Assembly (NCBI RefSeq): GCF_003065385.1
Contig: NZ_CP023277.1
Span: forward strand, 706,804 to 770,803
Reading direction: 5' to 3'
Length of the DNA stretch: 64,000 nucleotides
From: Polynucleobacter acidiphobus
GTDB taxonomy: Bacteria; Pseudomonadota; Gammaproteobacteria; Burkholderiales; Burkholderiaceae
Part shown: in pieces, positions 1-8,472 of the stretch
Position numbering within the stretch: position 1 is the stretch's first letter
Layout: each line of letters begins with the position of its first letter
Program-made: the position numbers and the translations under genes
Notes under the pieces: model-generated
Seen by the model: the letters and a program-made list of their open reading frames with translations, nothing else
What the model was told of the DNA's origin: nothing
The model's database searches: none

Positions 1-228
1 AAACTCAGACCGCTGTTTGTGGAAATGCCAATCACATTGACCCAGCCCATGTCGATTTCATTATTGGCCAGCATTATTACCATGACCCCCGGGACGGTAT
101 CTGCTGAGCTCACGGATGATAATCGCGTATTAATCATCCACGCCCTCGATTGTGCTGACCCAAGTGCCCTAATTGCCGAAATTCAGAATCGATACGAAAA
201 ACCTCTCATGGAGATTTTTGGATGCTAG
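1..228 (+). CDS. Na+(K+)/H+ antiporter subunit E (MnhE/PhaE), 3' part
   Basis: The reading frame is open from the first base, so the gene begins outside the window and only about the last 75 codons are present. The visible part has the family's typical run: a membrane segment with TMTPGTVSAEL, then HALDC and a short cytoplasmic tail. MnhE/PhaE is a small membrane subunit of multisubunit Mrp-type cation/proton antiporters. The stop codon overlaps the start of the next gene by seven bases. The next two genes encode subunits F and G, which confirms the assignment; subunits A to D are presumably upstream of the window. Confidence 0.85.
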   Translation, partial: KLRPLFVEMPITLTQPMSISLLASIITMTPGTVSAELTDDNRVLIIHALDCADPSALIAEIQNRYEKPLMEIFGC

Positions 229-491
229 ATCTTTCTATCAAAATCACCTTAGTCGCAATTGCGCTCTCAATGGGCATTACGGTGTATCGCTTAATTAAGG
301 GGCCCGATGCGCCGGATCGTATTTTGGCTTTAGATACCTTGTATGTCACTGCGGTAGCACTTTTAATTGTGCTCGGTATTTATGATGGTAGCCCCATCTA
401 TTTTGAAGCCGCATTATTAATTGCCTTGATGGGTTTCGTGGGCACGGTTGCGCTATCGCGCTATTTGGCTCGTGGCGATGTGATGGACTAA
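222..491 (+). CDS. Cation/proton antiporter subunit F (MnhF/PhaF)
   Basis: This 89-residue protein has three predicted membrane helices and the family hallmark RLIKGPDAPDRILALD at about residues 23-38. The length is usual for subunit F of Mrp/Pha antiporters, which exchange Na+ or K+ for protons across the inner membrane. The ATG lies inside the end of subunit E and has a GGAG motif about ten bases upstream, which points to translational coupling. Which cation is moved cannot be read from the sequence. Confidence 0.92.
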   Translation: MLDLSIKITLVAIALSMGITVYRLIKGPDAPDRILALDTLYVTAVALLIVLGIYDGSPIYFEAALLIALMGFVGTVALSRYLARGDVMD

Positions 492-505
492 ATCGGGGAT
501 ATGCC

Positions 506-808
506 ATGCTTGAACTAATCACCTCTGTCTTATTGCTCATCGGCGCCTTCTTTATTTTCGTTGGCTCTTTGGGATTATTACGTTTGCCCGATTTCTTTAT
601 GCGCTTGCATGCGCCCACCAAAGCATCAACCCTGGGAGTGGGTGGAGTTCTGCTTGCATCCATGGCCTATGCCCTAAAAGACGGTCTGCTTATTCACGAG
701 TTGATCATCACCTTGTTTGTATTTCTGACTGCCCCTGTAAGCGCTCATCTCCTGGCACAGGCTGCATTACGCCTGCGCCTCTACTCGAAAGCAAAGCTAC
801 CAGATTAA
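506..808 (+). CDS. Cation/proton antiporter subunit G (MnhG/PhaG)
   Basis: This 100-residue membrane protein has the subunit G pattern: GSLGLLRLPDFFMRLHAPTK at about residues 20-39, then TLGVGG and two more hydrophobic segments. It starts 14 bases after subunit F behind a GGGGAT ribosome binding site and is the last gene of the Mrp/Pha operon. The following gene converges on it eight bases away, so the transcription units meet here. G is an accessory subunit needed for assembly of the antiporter complex in known systems. Confidence 0.92.
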   Translation: MLELITSVLLLIGAFFIFVGSLGLLRLPDFFMRLHAPTKASTLGVGGVLLASMAYALKDGLLIHELIITLFVFLTAPVSAHLLAQAALRLRLYSKAKLPD

Positions 809-816
809 TAATCGAA

Positions 817-1188
817 TTAATTGGCAGACCGTGGCGGAATCCGTCGCCACAGATAGATCACCCAGATACTACAGAGTAGGTAGAGTCCCAAAAAGAATGC
901 GGGCGGTAAATCCCAGTAGAGCAGTTGATTAAGTTGGTAAGCCCAGAAAGACTCTGGGGCGTTTATTTCTCGAAGCCAGGATTCCAAAACGGTTAAAGGA
1001 CAGGTGATGGCAAACACTGCCTCAATCGCAACAAAGAGCATGAGACCCGCATGAATCTGCCTAAAGCGACGATTACGAATCCAGGACCAAGAACAAATAA
1101 ATCCAAGCGGAATGAGCAGTAAGCCCAGCGTAATAAAGAGGGCGATACCAAAGTGAAGGGCCAAGACAAGATCTGCAATGAGTGCCAT
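817..1188 (-). CDS. DUF2784 family membrane protein
   Basis: The protein has about 123 residues with four hydrophobic segments and resembles DUF2784, a small inner-membrane family of unknown function. Family-like features are the N-terminal LVLALHFGIALF, the IHAGLMLFVAIEA segment and the ITCPLTVLESWLRE stretch. The ATG at 1188 is preferred to a TTG six codons upstream because the family starts close to the first membrane segment. It is a single gene convergent with the antiporter operon and divergent from the thioredoxin-like gene. I cannot assign a role. Confidence 0.8.
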   Translation of the reverse strand: MALIADLVLALHFGIALFITLGLLLIPLGFICSWSWIRNRRFRQIHAGLMLFVAIEAVFAITCPLTVLESWLREINAPESFWAYQLNQLLYWDLPPAFFLGLYLLCSIWVIYLWRRIPPRSAN

Positions 1189-1279
1189 ACGTAATTTTAG
1201 GATCAAAAAACCTTCGTCATCGATTCGATATAGAATGAACTGATACCGATTTGACTTAATTCACTAGGAGTCTTCTATT

Positions 1280-1660
1280 ATGAAATCATTCTTACAGTTT
1301 TTTATTGGATTAGGGGTGCTTATTGCTACCAGTGTATTTGCTGCCGGTCAGCCAATTACAGCGACACAGCTAGCTGAAATTGAGAAGCAAGGTAAGTCAG
1401 CGGTGATCTCCGTCCATGCGGATTGGTGCTCCACATGCAAAACGCAAGACAAAATCTTGTCAGAGTTCATGAAAAATCCAGAGTATAAAAATGTTACTTT
1501 TTATCAGCTTGAATACGATACTCAGAAAGATCTTTTAAAAACGCTCAAGGTGCGCTCGCAAAGCACAATTATTGTTTTCAAGAATGGTAAAGAAGTTGCA
1601 CGCGCGACAGGGGATACAAAAGAGTCAGCACTTGCGAAGTTAACGAAGCAGGCGATTTGA
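1280..1660 (+). CDS. Periplasmic thioredoxin-family protein
   Basis: This 126-residue protein has an N-terminal signal peptide (cut near VFAAGQ, residue 21-22) and a compact thioredoxin fold. The active-site motif is WCSTC at about residues 49-53. The start has an AGGAG ribosome binding site. The gene overlaps the CcdA-like gene by four bases (ATGA), so the pair resembles a split DsbD: a membrane electron carrier feeding a periplasmic thioredoxin. It appears to be the first gene of an operon running to egtD, so it may keep a periplasmic thiol or selenol reduced. That link is inferred from position only. Confidence 0.85.
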   Translation: MKSFLQFFIGLGVLIATSVFAAGQPITATQLAEIEKQGKSAVISVHADWCSTCKTQDKILSEFMKNPEYKNVTFYQLEYDTQKDLLKTLKVRSQSTIIVFKNGKEVARATGDTKESALAKLTKQAI

Positions 1661-2388
1661 TGGATTTTGGGATTGGGTCATTCCTCTTTGCATTTCTAGC
1701 GGGCGTTTTATCGACTCTATCCCCTTGTGTTTTACCTCTAATTCCCATCATTATTGGGGCAGCCACTAATCAGCATCGACTGGGACCACTTGCGTTGGCA
1801 GGCGGCCTGACATTGTCGTTTGCTGTGATTGGTACGGCCTTGGCTAGTCTTGGGTCTTCGATTGGGATTGCTCAGGATGGATTTCGCTTGTTTGCAGCAA
1901 TCATCATGGGTCTGATTGGTATTGTCTTGATTTCTACACACTTACAAGAGCGTTTTGCGGTTGCCATGTCGGGTATTAGTGGCGCGGGCAACACCTTGTT
2001 ATCCAAAGTGAGTATTGATGGCTTATTTGGCCAGCTTCTGATTGGTATCTTGCTTGGCTTGGTCTGGACTCCCTGCGTAGGGCCCACCCTCGGGGCAGCC
2101 ATTACCCTGGCTAGTCAAGGTAAGGATCTTGAGAAAATCGTATTTGTTATGCTGGTCTTTGGTCTAGGAGCGGGCTTACCACTGGCATTGCTCGGTGTTT
2201 TATCGAGAAATGCTCTGATGACAGCCAAGGGAAAGCTTGGTCACGCAGGTAAGTTTGGTAAACAATTTCTAGGGGGATTTTTGATCCTCATTAGTGCGTT
2301 GGTTTTAACTGGATTAGATAAGCCTGTAGAAGCCTTCCTTCTAAAGCATTCACCCGCGTGGCTTACAGACTTAACCACGATGTTCTAA
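1657..2388 (+). CDS. CcdA/DsbD-beta family membrane thiol-electron carrier
   Basis: The protein has 243 residues and about six membrane helices. Two conserved cysteine sites typical of CcdA/DsbD-beta are present: LSPCVLPLIP at about residues 22-31 and WTPCVGPTLG at about residues 137-146. Such proteins pass electrons from cytoplasmic thioredoxin to periplasmic thioredoxin-like partners. The partner is very likely the preceding gene, which it overlaps by four bases. The next gene follows after about 30 bases on the same strand, suggesting co-transcription with the SRPBCC, ATP-grasp, senA-like and egtD genes. Confidence 0.88.
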   Translation: MMDFGIGSFLFAFLAGVLSTLSPCVLPLIPIIIGAATNQHRLGPLALAGGLTLSFAVIGTALASLGSSIGIAQDGFRLFAAIIMGLIGIVLISTHLQERFAVAMSGISGAGNTLLSKVSIDGLFGQLLIGILLGLVWTPCVGPTLGAAITLASQGKDLEKIVFVMLVFGLGAGLPLALLGVLSRNALMTAKGKLGHAGKFGKQFLGGFLILISALVLTGLDKPVEAFLLKHSPAWLTDLTTMF

Positions 2389-2416
2389 ATCCAGATTTAT
2401 GGATGTTGATTTTGTG

Positions 2417-2980
2417 ATGAGTAATAAAACGATTCGCCATTGCTTGGGTTTAATCGTGCTTTCTTGGACTGGGCTGGCCTCAGCTGCTTCGATTTCAGTT
2501 GAGATTCGTCAAACTGGGGGCGGATTTGATATTCAGGGGAGCTATATGTCACCCCTAACCCAATGTCAGGCCTATGTGTTGTTAACTGATTTTTCCTCCG
2601 ACGAGCCATCCGAGGGAATTAAATCCTCAAAAATTACTCGTTTGTCAGATCAGACTATTCGGGTAGAGCAAAAGGTGGAGGATCGATTTCTATTCTTCAC
2701 CACGAAATTTGAATCCATCATTGATTACACCGAGTATCCAATGCGCGGTATGGATCTCCAACAGGTCAAAGGCTACTTCAAAGAATATCGTGGTAGTTGG
2801 CGCTTAATCCCTAAAGAGGGTGGTACCTTATTTACCTATCAAGCGTTTATCCTGCCCGAATCATCAATCCCGATGTTTCTGATTGAGCATTTCATGAACA
2901 ATCGAGTCCAGCAACGCTTTGAGAAAATGGCCAATCGTGCCAACCGAAAAAAAGACTTCATACCTGAGCGCTGCCAATGA
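2417..2980 (+). CDS. Secreted SRPBCC (START/cyclase-like) protein
   Basis: From the ATG at 2417 the protein has 187 residues with a cleavable signal peptide ending near LASAA; the upstream ATG at 2399 would put charged residues before it and is less likely. The rest looks like the SRPBCC/polyketide-cyclase fold: alternating strands, a conserved-looking RGSWRLIPKEGGTLFTYQ stretch at about 130-147 and a C-terminal amphipathic helix. These folds bind hydrophobic ligands. Its stop overlaps the start of the ATP-grasp gene (ATGA), so the two are probably translated together. The ligand is unknown. Confidence 0.72.
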   Translation: MSNKTIRHCLGLIVLSWTGLASAASISVEIRQTGGGFDIQGSYMSPLTQCQAYVLLTDFSSDEPSEGIKSSKITRLSDQTIRVEQKVEDRFLFFTTKFESIIDYTEYPMRGMDLQQVKGYFKEYRGSWRLIPKEGGTLFTYQAFILPESSIPMFLIEHFMNNRVQQRFEKMANRANRKKDFIPERCQ

Positions 2981-4263
2981 AAAAAATCCTAGTGCTATTT
3001 GTAAAAGACTGGGATCAGCTCGCGATTCAAACCTATCAAGAGAGTAGTCGATACCAGTTCTATTTTGAAGGCTTTGATTTATTCCAGTTCCCGCAAAATG
3101 CTCGATTACTTCATTTTCAGGTCCTTGAGTACATTGGTCATCTGGAACGAAAGTACCGCAAAATTGGACTTGATGGCATTGTCAGCAATCACGAGCAGTA
3201 CGGCGCTTTAATTGCCGCGGTTCTAGCGGAGCGCTTGGGCCTGCCTGGGAATGATCCACGAGCGATCATCGCCTGCCAGCACAAGTATTACAGCCGTATG
3301 ATTCAAGAAAAGGTTGTTCCGGAAGCGGTCCCGCGCTACGCCCCAATTGCATTTCCTCTAAAAAAGGATCAAATCATCGATTTGCCGTACCCATTTTTTG
3401 TGAAGCCGATTAAAGCAACGTATTCAGTTTTAGCAAAAGCCATTCAGCAGCGATCGGAATTGGTTGATCTTCTCCATTTTGGCTATTTTGAGGAATGGAT
3501 TATTCGTCGTCTTGTAAAACCCTTTGCCGATATCATGCCTCTCTATAGTGACCATACTGTTGATCCCAGCGGAATGCTTGCCGAAGAAATCATGATTGGG
3601 GATCAAATCAATATTGATGGCTATTGCCATCAGGGCCAAGTATTTTTTCTGGGAACAATTGATGAAGTGATGTATCCCGGCACTAACGCCTTCATGCGTT
3701 TTGAATATCCATCGCAGTTATCGCCATCGATTCAAGAGCGCGCCAAGACTATCACTAAAAAAGTACTTGAAGCCATTCATTATCAGCATGGATTTTTTAA
3801 TATTGAATTCATTTACAACAAGAGTAATGATCAACTTAATATCATTGAAATTAATCCTCGGATGGCATCTCAGCTGGTTAATTTATACCAGCGGGTAGAT
3901 GGCTATAACCCATACGACATTCTTTTTGAACTCGCAGTTGGAGAAGAGCCAAAAGTAAGGCAAGAACCGTCGCAATTTCAATCGGCTGCCAGCTTTATTT
4001 TTCGGAAGTTTCATGAGCCCGCAGCCCAAAGTATTCCGACGTCAGACCAGATCCAACAAGCTCTCGTACCTTACCCGGATGCCAATCTGATGCTCTACTT
4101 CAAAAAGGGATCGCAATTAAAGCGGGAGTTGAAATGGCTAGGAAGTTATCGGTATGCCGTCCTCAATCTTGGCGGAATCAATCGAAGTGATCTTTTTGAG
4201 CGATGTCGGTCAATTTCCCATAGACTGCAGTTTGATTATCCATTTGAAGCAAACATTACATGA
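2977..4263 (+). CDS. ATP-grasp domain protein, probable carboxylate-amine ligase
   Basis: This 428-residue cytoplasmic protein has an N-terminal Rossmann-like domain (about 1-100) and an ATP-grasp core (about 105-310). Visible signatures are FFVKP near 138 (ATP-binding lysine), EEIMIGDQINIDGY near 208-221 and NIEFIYN..IIEINPRM near 275-294, with the acidic and Asn metal ligands of the family. ATP-grasp ligases join a carboxylate to an amine or thiol through an acyl-phosphate. The gene overlaps its neighbours by four bases on both sides, so it is a member of the senA/egtD operon. It is not GshA/EgtA, which has a different fold. The substrate is unknown; a hercynine- or selenoneine-derived compound is only a hypothesis. 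Confidence 0.83.
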   Translation: MKKILVLFVKDWDQLAIQTYQESSRYQFYFEGFDLFQFPQNARLLHFQVLEYIGHLERKYRKIGLDGIVSNHEQYGALIAAVLAERLGLPGNDPRAIIACQHKYYSRMIQEKVVPEAVPRYAPIAFPLKKDQIIDLPYPFFVKPIKATYSVLAKAIQQRSELVDLLHFGYFEEWIIRRLVKPFADIMPLYSDHTVDPSGMLAEEIMIGDQINIDGYCHQGQVFFLGTIDEVMYPGTNAFMRFEYPSQLSPSIQERAKTITKKVLEAIHYQHGFFNIEFIYNKSNDQLNIIEINPRMASQLVNLYQRVDGYNPYDILFELAVGEEPKVRQEPSQFQSAASFIFRKFHEPAAQSIPTSDQIQQALVPYPDANLMLYFKKGSQLKRELKWLGSYRYAVLNLGGINRSDLFERCRSISHRLQFDYPFEANIT

Positions 4264-5402
4264 CGCAATCCGTGATTCCTGATTACTTGCGATACACCCC
4301 ATATCCTAGTCAAGCAACGCTGCTGACTTGGCTTGGGGATTCAAATTCCTTGACCAGGCATATCCTGCAAAATCTGCAAGCCGGGCAAGAATCGGTTCCA
4401 GAGCAGGAGATTCTAAATCCTCCTCATTGGGAGTTCGGCCATATCAGCTGGTTTCATGAGTTTTGGGTTCATCGACGCGGATTAGAGACCAATCAATCCC
4501 GGCTTTCCAACGCGGATGGATTGTTTAATTCATCACTGGTATCGCATCGTTCGCGCTGGGGACTTCGGATTCCTGATCTCGATACACTTTTTACCTATAA
4601 CCAAGCAACATTTGAGCGCACCGCTGATCTATTGGGGCGACCTTTAGACAATGAACAGCTGTACTTCATTACGCTATCGATTTTTCATCAGGATATGCAT
4701 AATGAGGCTTTTGCCTATATGTGGCAAACCCTTGGCTATCCTCAACCCTTCATGCCAAACCATCAAAGTATGAACCCCCAAATTCCAGAGCGTGATCTGG
4801 AGTTTTCTGGCCAAACCCGACAATTTGGATCCCAGTTAGGTGAAGGCTTTGTATTTGACAACGAAAAGTGGGCCCACCCAATTCAACTCAAGCCTTTTTC
4901 AATCGCATCCCATCCGGTGACAAATGGCGAATATCTGGAGTTTTTACAATCTCAATCCAATCAGTTGGAGACTTGGATCCCCCGCTACTGGAAGCAGGAT
5001 GCTGGTCAATGGTATGAACGCTATTTTGATCAATGGCAAATTTTGCAAGAAAATATGCCTGTGCGACATGTTCGGCATGATCAGGCTCAGAGTTATTGTG
5101 AGTGGCGCCATCGACGACTACCTACGGAGCATGAACTGACGGTTTTGTATTCTAGCGGGGCGAATACCTATCAATCCTCAGGGCTATGGGAATGGAGCAG
5201 TAGCGTTTTTCAACCGTTCCCAGGCTTTACTGAAGACCCATACCGAGATTATTCGAGGCCATGGTTTGATGGTCGTCATCAAGTCTTGAAGGGTTGGAGT
5301 ACTTATACGCCAGAGCGTCTGCGCCGTGCGGCGTTTCGTAATTTTTATCAGCCCCAGCGCGCAGACATGTTTTGTGGATTTCGTACCTGTTTAATCGAGT
5401 GA
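4260..5402 (+). CDS. senA: EgtB/SenA-family non-haem iron oxygenase (probable selenoneine synthase)
   Basis: The 380-residue protein has an N-terminal DinB-like domain and a C-terminal formylglycine-generating-enzyme-like domain, the architecture of EgtB and SenA. The three-histidine iron site is visible: PPHWEFGHISWFHEFW at about 54-69 and HQDMHNEA at about 143-150. The C-terminal half carries HPVTNGEY, RLPTEHE and the end motif FRNFYQPQRADMFCGFRTC. These enzymes form a C-S or C-Se bond on hercynine. The SenA call, rather than EgtB, rests on a SenB-like gene 900 bases away and the absence of EgtA and EgtC genes nearby. It overlaps the ATP-grasp gene by four bases and egtD follows one base after its stop. 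Confidence 0.78.
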   Translation: MTQSVIPDYLRYTPYPSQATLLTWLGDSNSLTRHILQNLQAGQESVPEQEILNPPHWEFGHISWFHEFWVHRRGLETNQSRLSNADGLFNSSLVSHRSRWGLRIPDLDTLFTYNQATFERTADLLGRPLDNEQLYFITLSIFHQDMHNEAFAYMWQTLGYPQPFMPNHQSMNPQIPERDLEFSGQTRQFGSQLGEGFVFDNEKWAHPIQLKPFSIASHPVTNGEYLEFLQSQSNQLETWIPRYWKQDAGQWYERYFDQWQILQENMPVRHVRHDQAQSYCEWRHRRLPTEHELTVLYSSGANTYQSSGLWEWSSSVFQPFPGFTEDPYRDYSRPWFDGRHQVLKGWSTYTPERLRRAAFRNFYQPQRADMFCGFRTCLIE

Positions 5403-5403
5403 T

Positions 5404-6333
5404 ATGACATTGGCAATCAAAAGCAAAATTTTCCAAGAAATTGTTGATGGCTTACAAGCGAATCCGGCTTCAATTTCCCCAAAGTTTTTTTATGATGAAT
5501 TGGGTTCCAGTCTTTTTCAGGCGATTACCCACCTTGAGGAGTATTACCCAACCCGTGTAGAGCGGGGGATCATGCATTCCAAGCTTGCCGAGATTACAAA
5601 AGCGATTGCTGCAGTTGATGTCATTGTGGAGCTAGGGGCCGGTAATTGCGAAAAGGTTAGGCCGCTATTGGATAGCATTGTGCCTAAACAATATCGAGCC
5701 TTAGATATTTCAGTGGATTTTTTAGAGGCTGCCTTAGCTGATTTACATCAAGATTATCCAGCGATCGATATGCAGGCCATCGCCACGGACATTACAGAAG
5801 AACTCTTATTTACAGATTTACAAGATCAGAAAATACTATTCTTTTATCCTGGTTCATCGATTGGGAACTTTGATCCCCCCGAGGCCTCCCGTTTGTTCTC
5901 AAATCTGGCCAGGGAGTGTCATGGAAGCGGCGGTTTGCTGATTGGGGTTGATTTAATCAAGGACATTCACGTATTAGAGCGAGCTTACAACGATTCCCTG
6001 GGCGTAACCGCAGCATTTAATTTGAACGTGCTACGACAACTTAATCACGTGATCGGAAGTAATTTTTCTATTCCGGATTGGGAGCATTATGCCTTCTTTA
6101 ATCAAACCCGCGATCGCATTGAAATGCATCTTCGAGCCAAATCGGATCAGTTGGTAAGTTGGCCTGGTGGACATCGTCAGTTTTATGCTGGAGAAATGAT
6201 TCATACTGAAAATAGCTATAAATACCCTAATGCTACGTTTCTAAAAATGCTCCAGGAGGCTGGTTTTACTGAAGTGACAGCTTGGACTGATCCAGAGTCT
6301 AATTTCTTAGTCTGTTTTGCTGGATTTAAGTAA
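5404..6333 (+). CDS. egtD: L-histidine N-alpha-methyltransferase EgtD
   Basis: This 309-residue enzyme makes hercynine (N-alpha-trimethylhistidine) from histidine and three S-adenosylmethionine. The N-terminus has the family signature SPKFFYDELGSSLFQAI at about 24-40 and YYPTRVE near 47. The methyltransferase core has ELGAGNCEKVRPLL at about 75-88, FFYPGSSIGNFDP near 147 and IGVDLIKD near 180. Length and motifs fit full-length EgtD. It starts one base after the senA-like stop. Its 3' end overlaps the convergent senB-like gene by 27 bases. Hercynine would be the substrate for the preceding oxygenase. Confidence 0.93.
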   Translation: MTLAIKSKIFQEIVDGLQANPASISPKFFYDELGSSLFQAITHLEEYYPTRVERGIMHSKLAEITKAIAAVDVIVELGAGNCEKVRPLLDSIVPKQYRALDISVDFLEAALADLHQDYPAIDMQAIATDITEELLFTDLQDQKILFFYPGSSIGNFDPPEASRLFSNLARECHGSGGLLIGVDLIKDIHVLERAYNDSLGVTAAFNLNVLRQLNHVIGSNFSIPDWEHYAFFNQTRDRIEMHLRAKSDQLVSWPGGHRQFYAGEMIHTENSYKYPNATFLKMLQEAGFTEVTAWTDPESNFLVCFAGFK

Positions 6334-7275
6334 GCGAGTCACGAGTTTTTGTATAGAAGACCGTTCATGGCCGGGTTGGACAAGCTTTTGTAATTTCTTC
6401 ACTTGATCTTGAAGTTTCTTGTAGAACAATTGATCGGTTTCTGCGCGATGCAGAAGTTTGGCAAGGGCTTTTTCACTGCCAACCGGAAAATATCCCAAAT
6501 AATCTTTCCCAAGCAGCCCACAATTGCCTGCTATCTTTGAGGCAAGGACTGGAACATCTGCGGTAATTGCCTCAGAAACTACATGAGCACCACCTTCCAT
6601 GCGACTGGAGATAACCATGATGTGACTGCGCGCCAGGGTTCTTAGTGTCGTCTGATGACTCACCTTGCCTTGCCAGGTATAGCAACCATATTGTTTGGTG
6701 GCTTGCAACGCGATTTTTTCCATCTCCCCACTCATGGCCATCCCCAAGTGTTGAATAGTGATTTGACTATCGCTATGTAAGTGGGGTAGTGCGCGTACGA
6801 TACAAAAGGGATCTTTCTCAGGGCGAAGATGCCCAATCACACATATCCTGAATTGATCCTTAGGCTTCTGCTGTTTAGGTATCCGAGGTACCGACTGATG
6901 AATAACCGTTACCTTATGATGCCATTTTGCGGGAATGATTCGTAATGCCTCTGTTTGTAAAACTACCAATGCATTTGCTAATACCATCGATTCATGAACT
7001 TCAGGGTGGTTTGCCATATCCCGGTACAGATCGGTGCCTGTCAGAATCAGAATTAAAGGACGATTAGGGTGTGCTAACTTAAATGCATCAATTGATGCAT
7101 GGCTTCGGTAGGCATGTAAGGCAATCAAGAGATCGGCATCTTTTCCAGACCAGGATTCGGTGATGGGGACTTGATAGCCAAGTTGTCTTAAAAAACCTTG
7201 CCATCGTTTGGCGGTCATACGATTACCGTGAAGGCTCCCGGGAGGAGCAGGGGTAACGATTTCGATACGGTGCAT
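6307..7275 (-). CDS. senB: SenB-like selenosugar synthase (GT4-type glycosyltransferase)
   Basis: The protein is about 322 residues from the ATG at 7275; a TTG at 7281 overlaps the MFS stop and is an alternative. It is a two-domain GT-B glycosyltransferase. N-terminal features match my memory of SenB (TIGR04348-like): GNRMTAKRWQGFLRQLGY near 18-35, LLIALHAYRSHASI near 50-63 and LILTGTDLYRD near 76-86. The C-terminal nucleotide-sugar site is EGGAHVVSEAI near 227. SenB makes a selenosugar from a UDP-sugar and selenophosphate, which SenA joins to hercynine. The gene forms an operon with the MFS gene and converges on egtD. No selD/senC homologue is in the window. Confidence 0.78.
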   Translation of the reverse strand: MHRIEIVTPAPPGSLHGNRMTAKRWQGFLRQLGYQVPITESWSGKDADLLIALHAYRSHASIDAFKLAHPNRPLILILTGTDLYRDMANHPEVHESMVLANALVVLQTEALRIIPAKWHHKVTVIHQSVPRIPKQQKPKDQFRICVIGHLRPEKDPFCIVRALPHLHSDSQITIQHLGMAMSGEMEKIALQATKQYGCYTWQGKVSHQTTLRTLARSHIMVISSRMEGGAHVVSEAITADVPVLASKIAGNCGLLGKDYLGYFPVGSEKALAKLLHRAETDQLFYKKLQDQVKKLQKLVQPGHERSSIQKLVTRLLKSSKTD

Positions 7276-7277
7276 AT

Positions 7278-8471
7278 TCAAGACCTATTCTTTGAAATGC
7301 GATTCAGAAAAACAAGCCCCAATACAGGACCCGGCAATAATAACCATGTGATGTAGTGATTCATAAGTGGTAAGACTAGGGTGCTGATTTGAATGGAGAT
7401 CATCGTAATGGTGAAGCCAATCGCATTTTGAATCGTCAATGCAGTACCGACGATTTCGGGAGGGCAGGCTTGAGCTGATAGGGCCGAGAACTGTGGTGAG
7501 TCAGCGACGACACTCATGCCCCAAATAAGCCAAAACAGAATTTGTGCCCATAGTGGTAGCCCAGTAATCCATGGATACAGCAGACAACAGAGACCGGACA
7601 GTGCCAGGGCAGTTGAGGCAACCTTTATGCCACCCACCGATTTGCTAAGCTGCCCTCCAAGGAAACAGCCAAGTGCCCCAACACCGATCACCGAAAATGC
7701 CAACCCAGACAAATCTAAGGGGTTTTGAATGGGATATGTACTGGCAATCAGAAATGGCACCAGTGCCCAGAAGGCATAAAGCTCCCACATATGACCAAAA
7801 TAGCCCAATGCAGATCGACGATATTCGGGGATTGCAAAGAGCTGACGAAAGCCGCTTAGCTTCACCCGCGAGGCGGTACCTAATTTCAGGTGGGGACCAT
7901 CGCCAAGCCAAAAAATAATTGCCATCGCAATGACGGCTAGGAAGGAGGAGAACAGAATTACCTCTTGCCAAGGCCAATCCACACCGAAGAAGCGTGTGGC
8001 ATGTGGGATGGCCGTTCCCAGTGTTAGCATGCCGACCAGTTGAGCAATGCGTGATGATGCCTTCTGGGGATCCCAGGTCATGATCAGTTTCATGCCAATG
8101 GGGTATATGCCTGCTAAACAAATCCCAACCAAGAAGCGCAGCATCGATCCCATCCAGATGCTATCGGCCCAGATAGCAAATGCAGTATTAAATAGTGCAC
8201 CGAGCAGGGCGCAGGCAGCAAAAAGATGGCTGGGCTTAAACCGATCTGCGATGCCGCTTAAAGCAAATACCAAGGTGCCTGCTACAAAACCTAATTGCAC
8301 GGCATTGGTCAAAACACCAATGCCCGCAAGATTAATATCCCATGAATCAATCAAATTATCGGCTACTCCATTGATGGAGAACCATAAAGAAGTGCCCATC
8401 AGCTCGGCAATCACAATCAATAGCGAGGCTAAATTGGGGCTAATCGATCGAGCGGGTTTTGTAATATTCAA
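7278..8471 (-). CDS. MFS transporter, upstream of and overlapping senB
   Basis: This protein of up to 397 residues has about 12 membrane helices and general MFS features, such as the loop after TM2 with SGIADRFKPSH. The first possible start is TTG at 8471 with no clear ribosome binding site; the first internal ATG would remove half of TM1. Its stop overlaps the senB-like gene, so the two are coupled. It sits just behind the katG terminator on the same strand. By position it might import or export selenoneine, hercynine or a precursor, but the sequence gives no substrate. Confidence 0.8.
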   Translation of the reverse strand: MNITKPARSISPNLASLLIVIAELMGTSLWFSINGVADNLIDSWDINLAGIGVLTNAVQLGFVAGTLVFALSGIADRFKPSHLFAACALLGALFNTAFAIWADSIWMGSMLRFLVGICLAGIYPIGMKLIMTWDPQKASSRIAQLVGMLTLGTAIPHATRFFGVDWPWQEVILFSSFLAVIAMAIIFWLGDGPHLKLGTASRVKLSGFRQLFAIPEYRRSALGYFGHMWELYAFWALVPFLIASTYPIQNPLDLSGLAFSVIGVGALGCFLGGQLSKSVGGIKVASTALALSGLCCLLYPWITGLPLWAQILFWLIWGMSVVADSPQFSALSAQACPPEIVGTALTIQNAIGFTITMISIQISTLVLPLMNHYITWLLLPGPVLGLVFLNRISKNRS

Positions 8472-8472
8472 T

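Noticed and set aside
7645..8121. 158-codon minus-strand ORF overlapping the MFS gene in another frame
   Set aside because: The MFS frame has clear membrane-helix pattern; this one has shadow-like composition rich in Arg, Cys, His and Trp.
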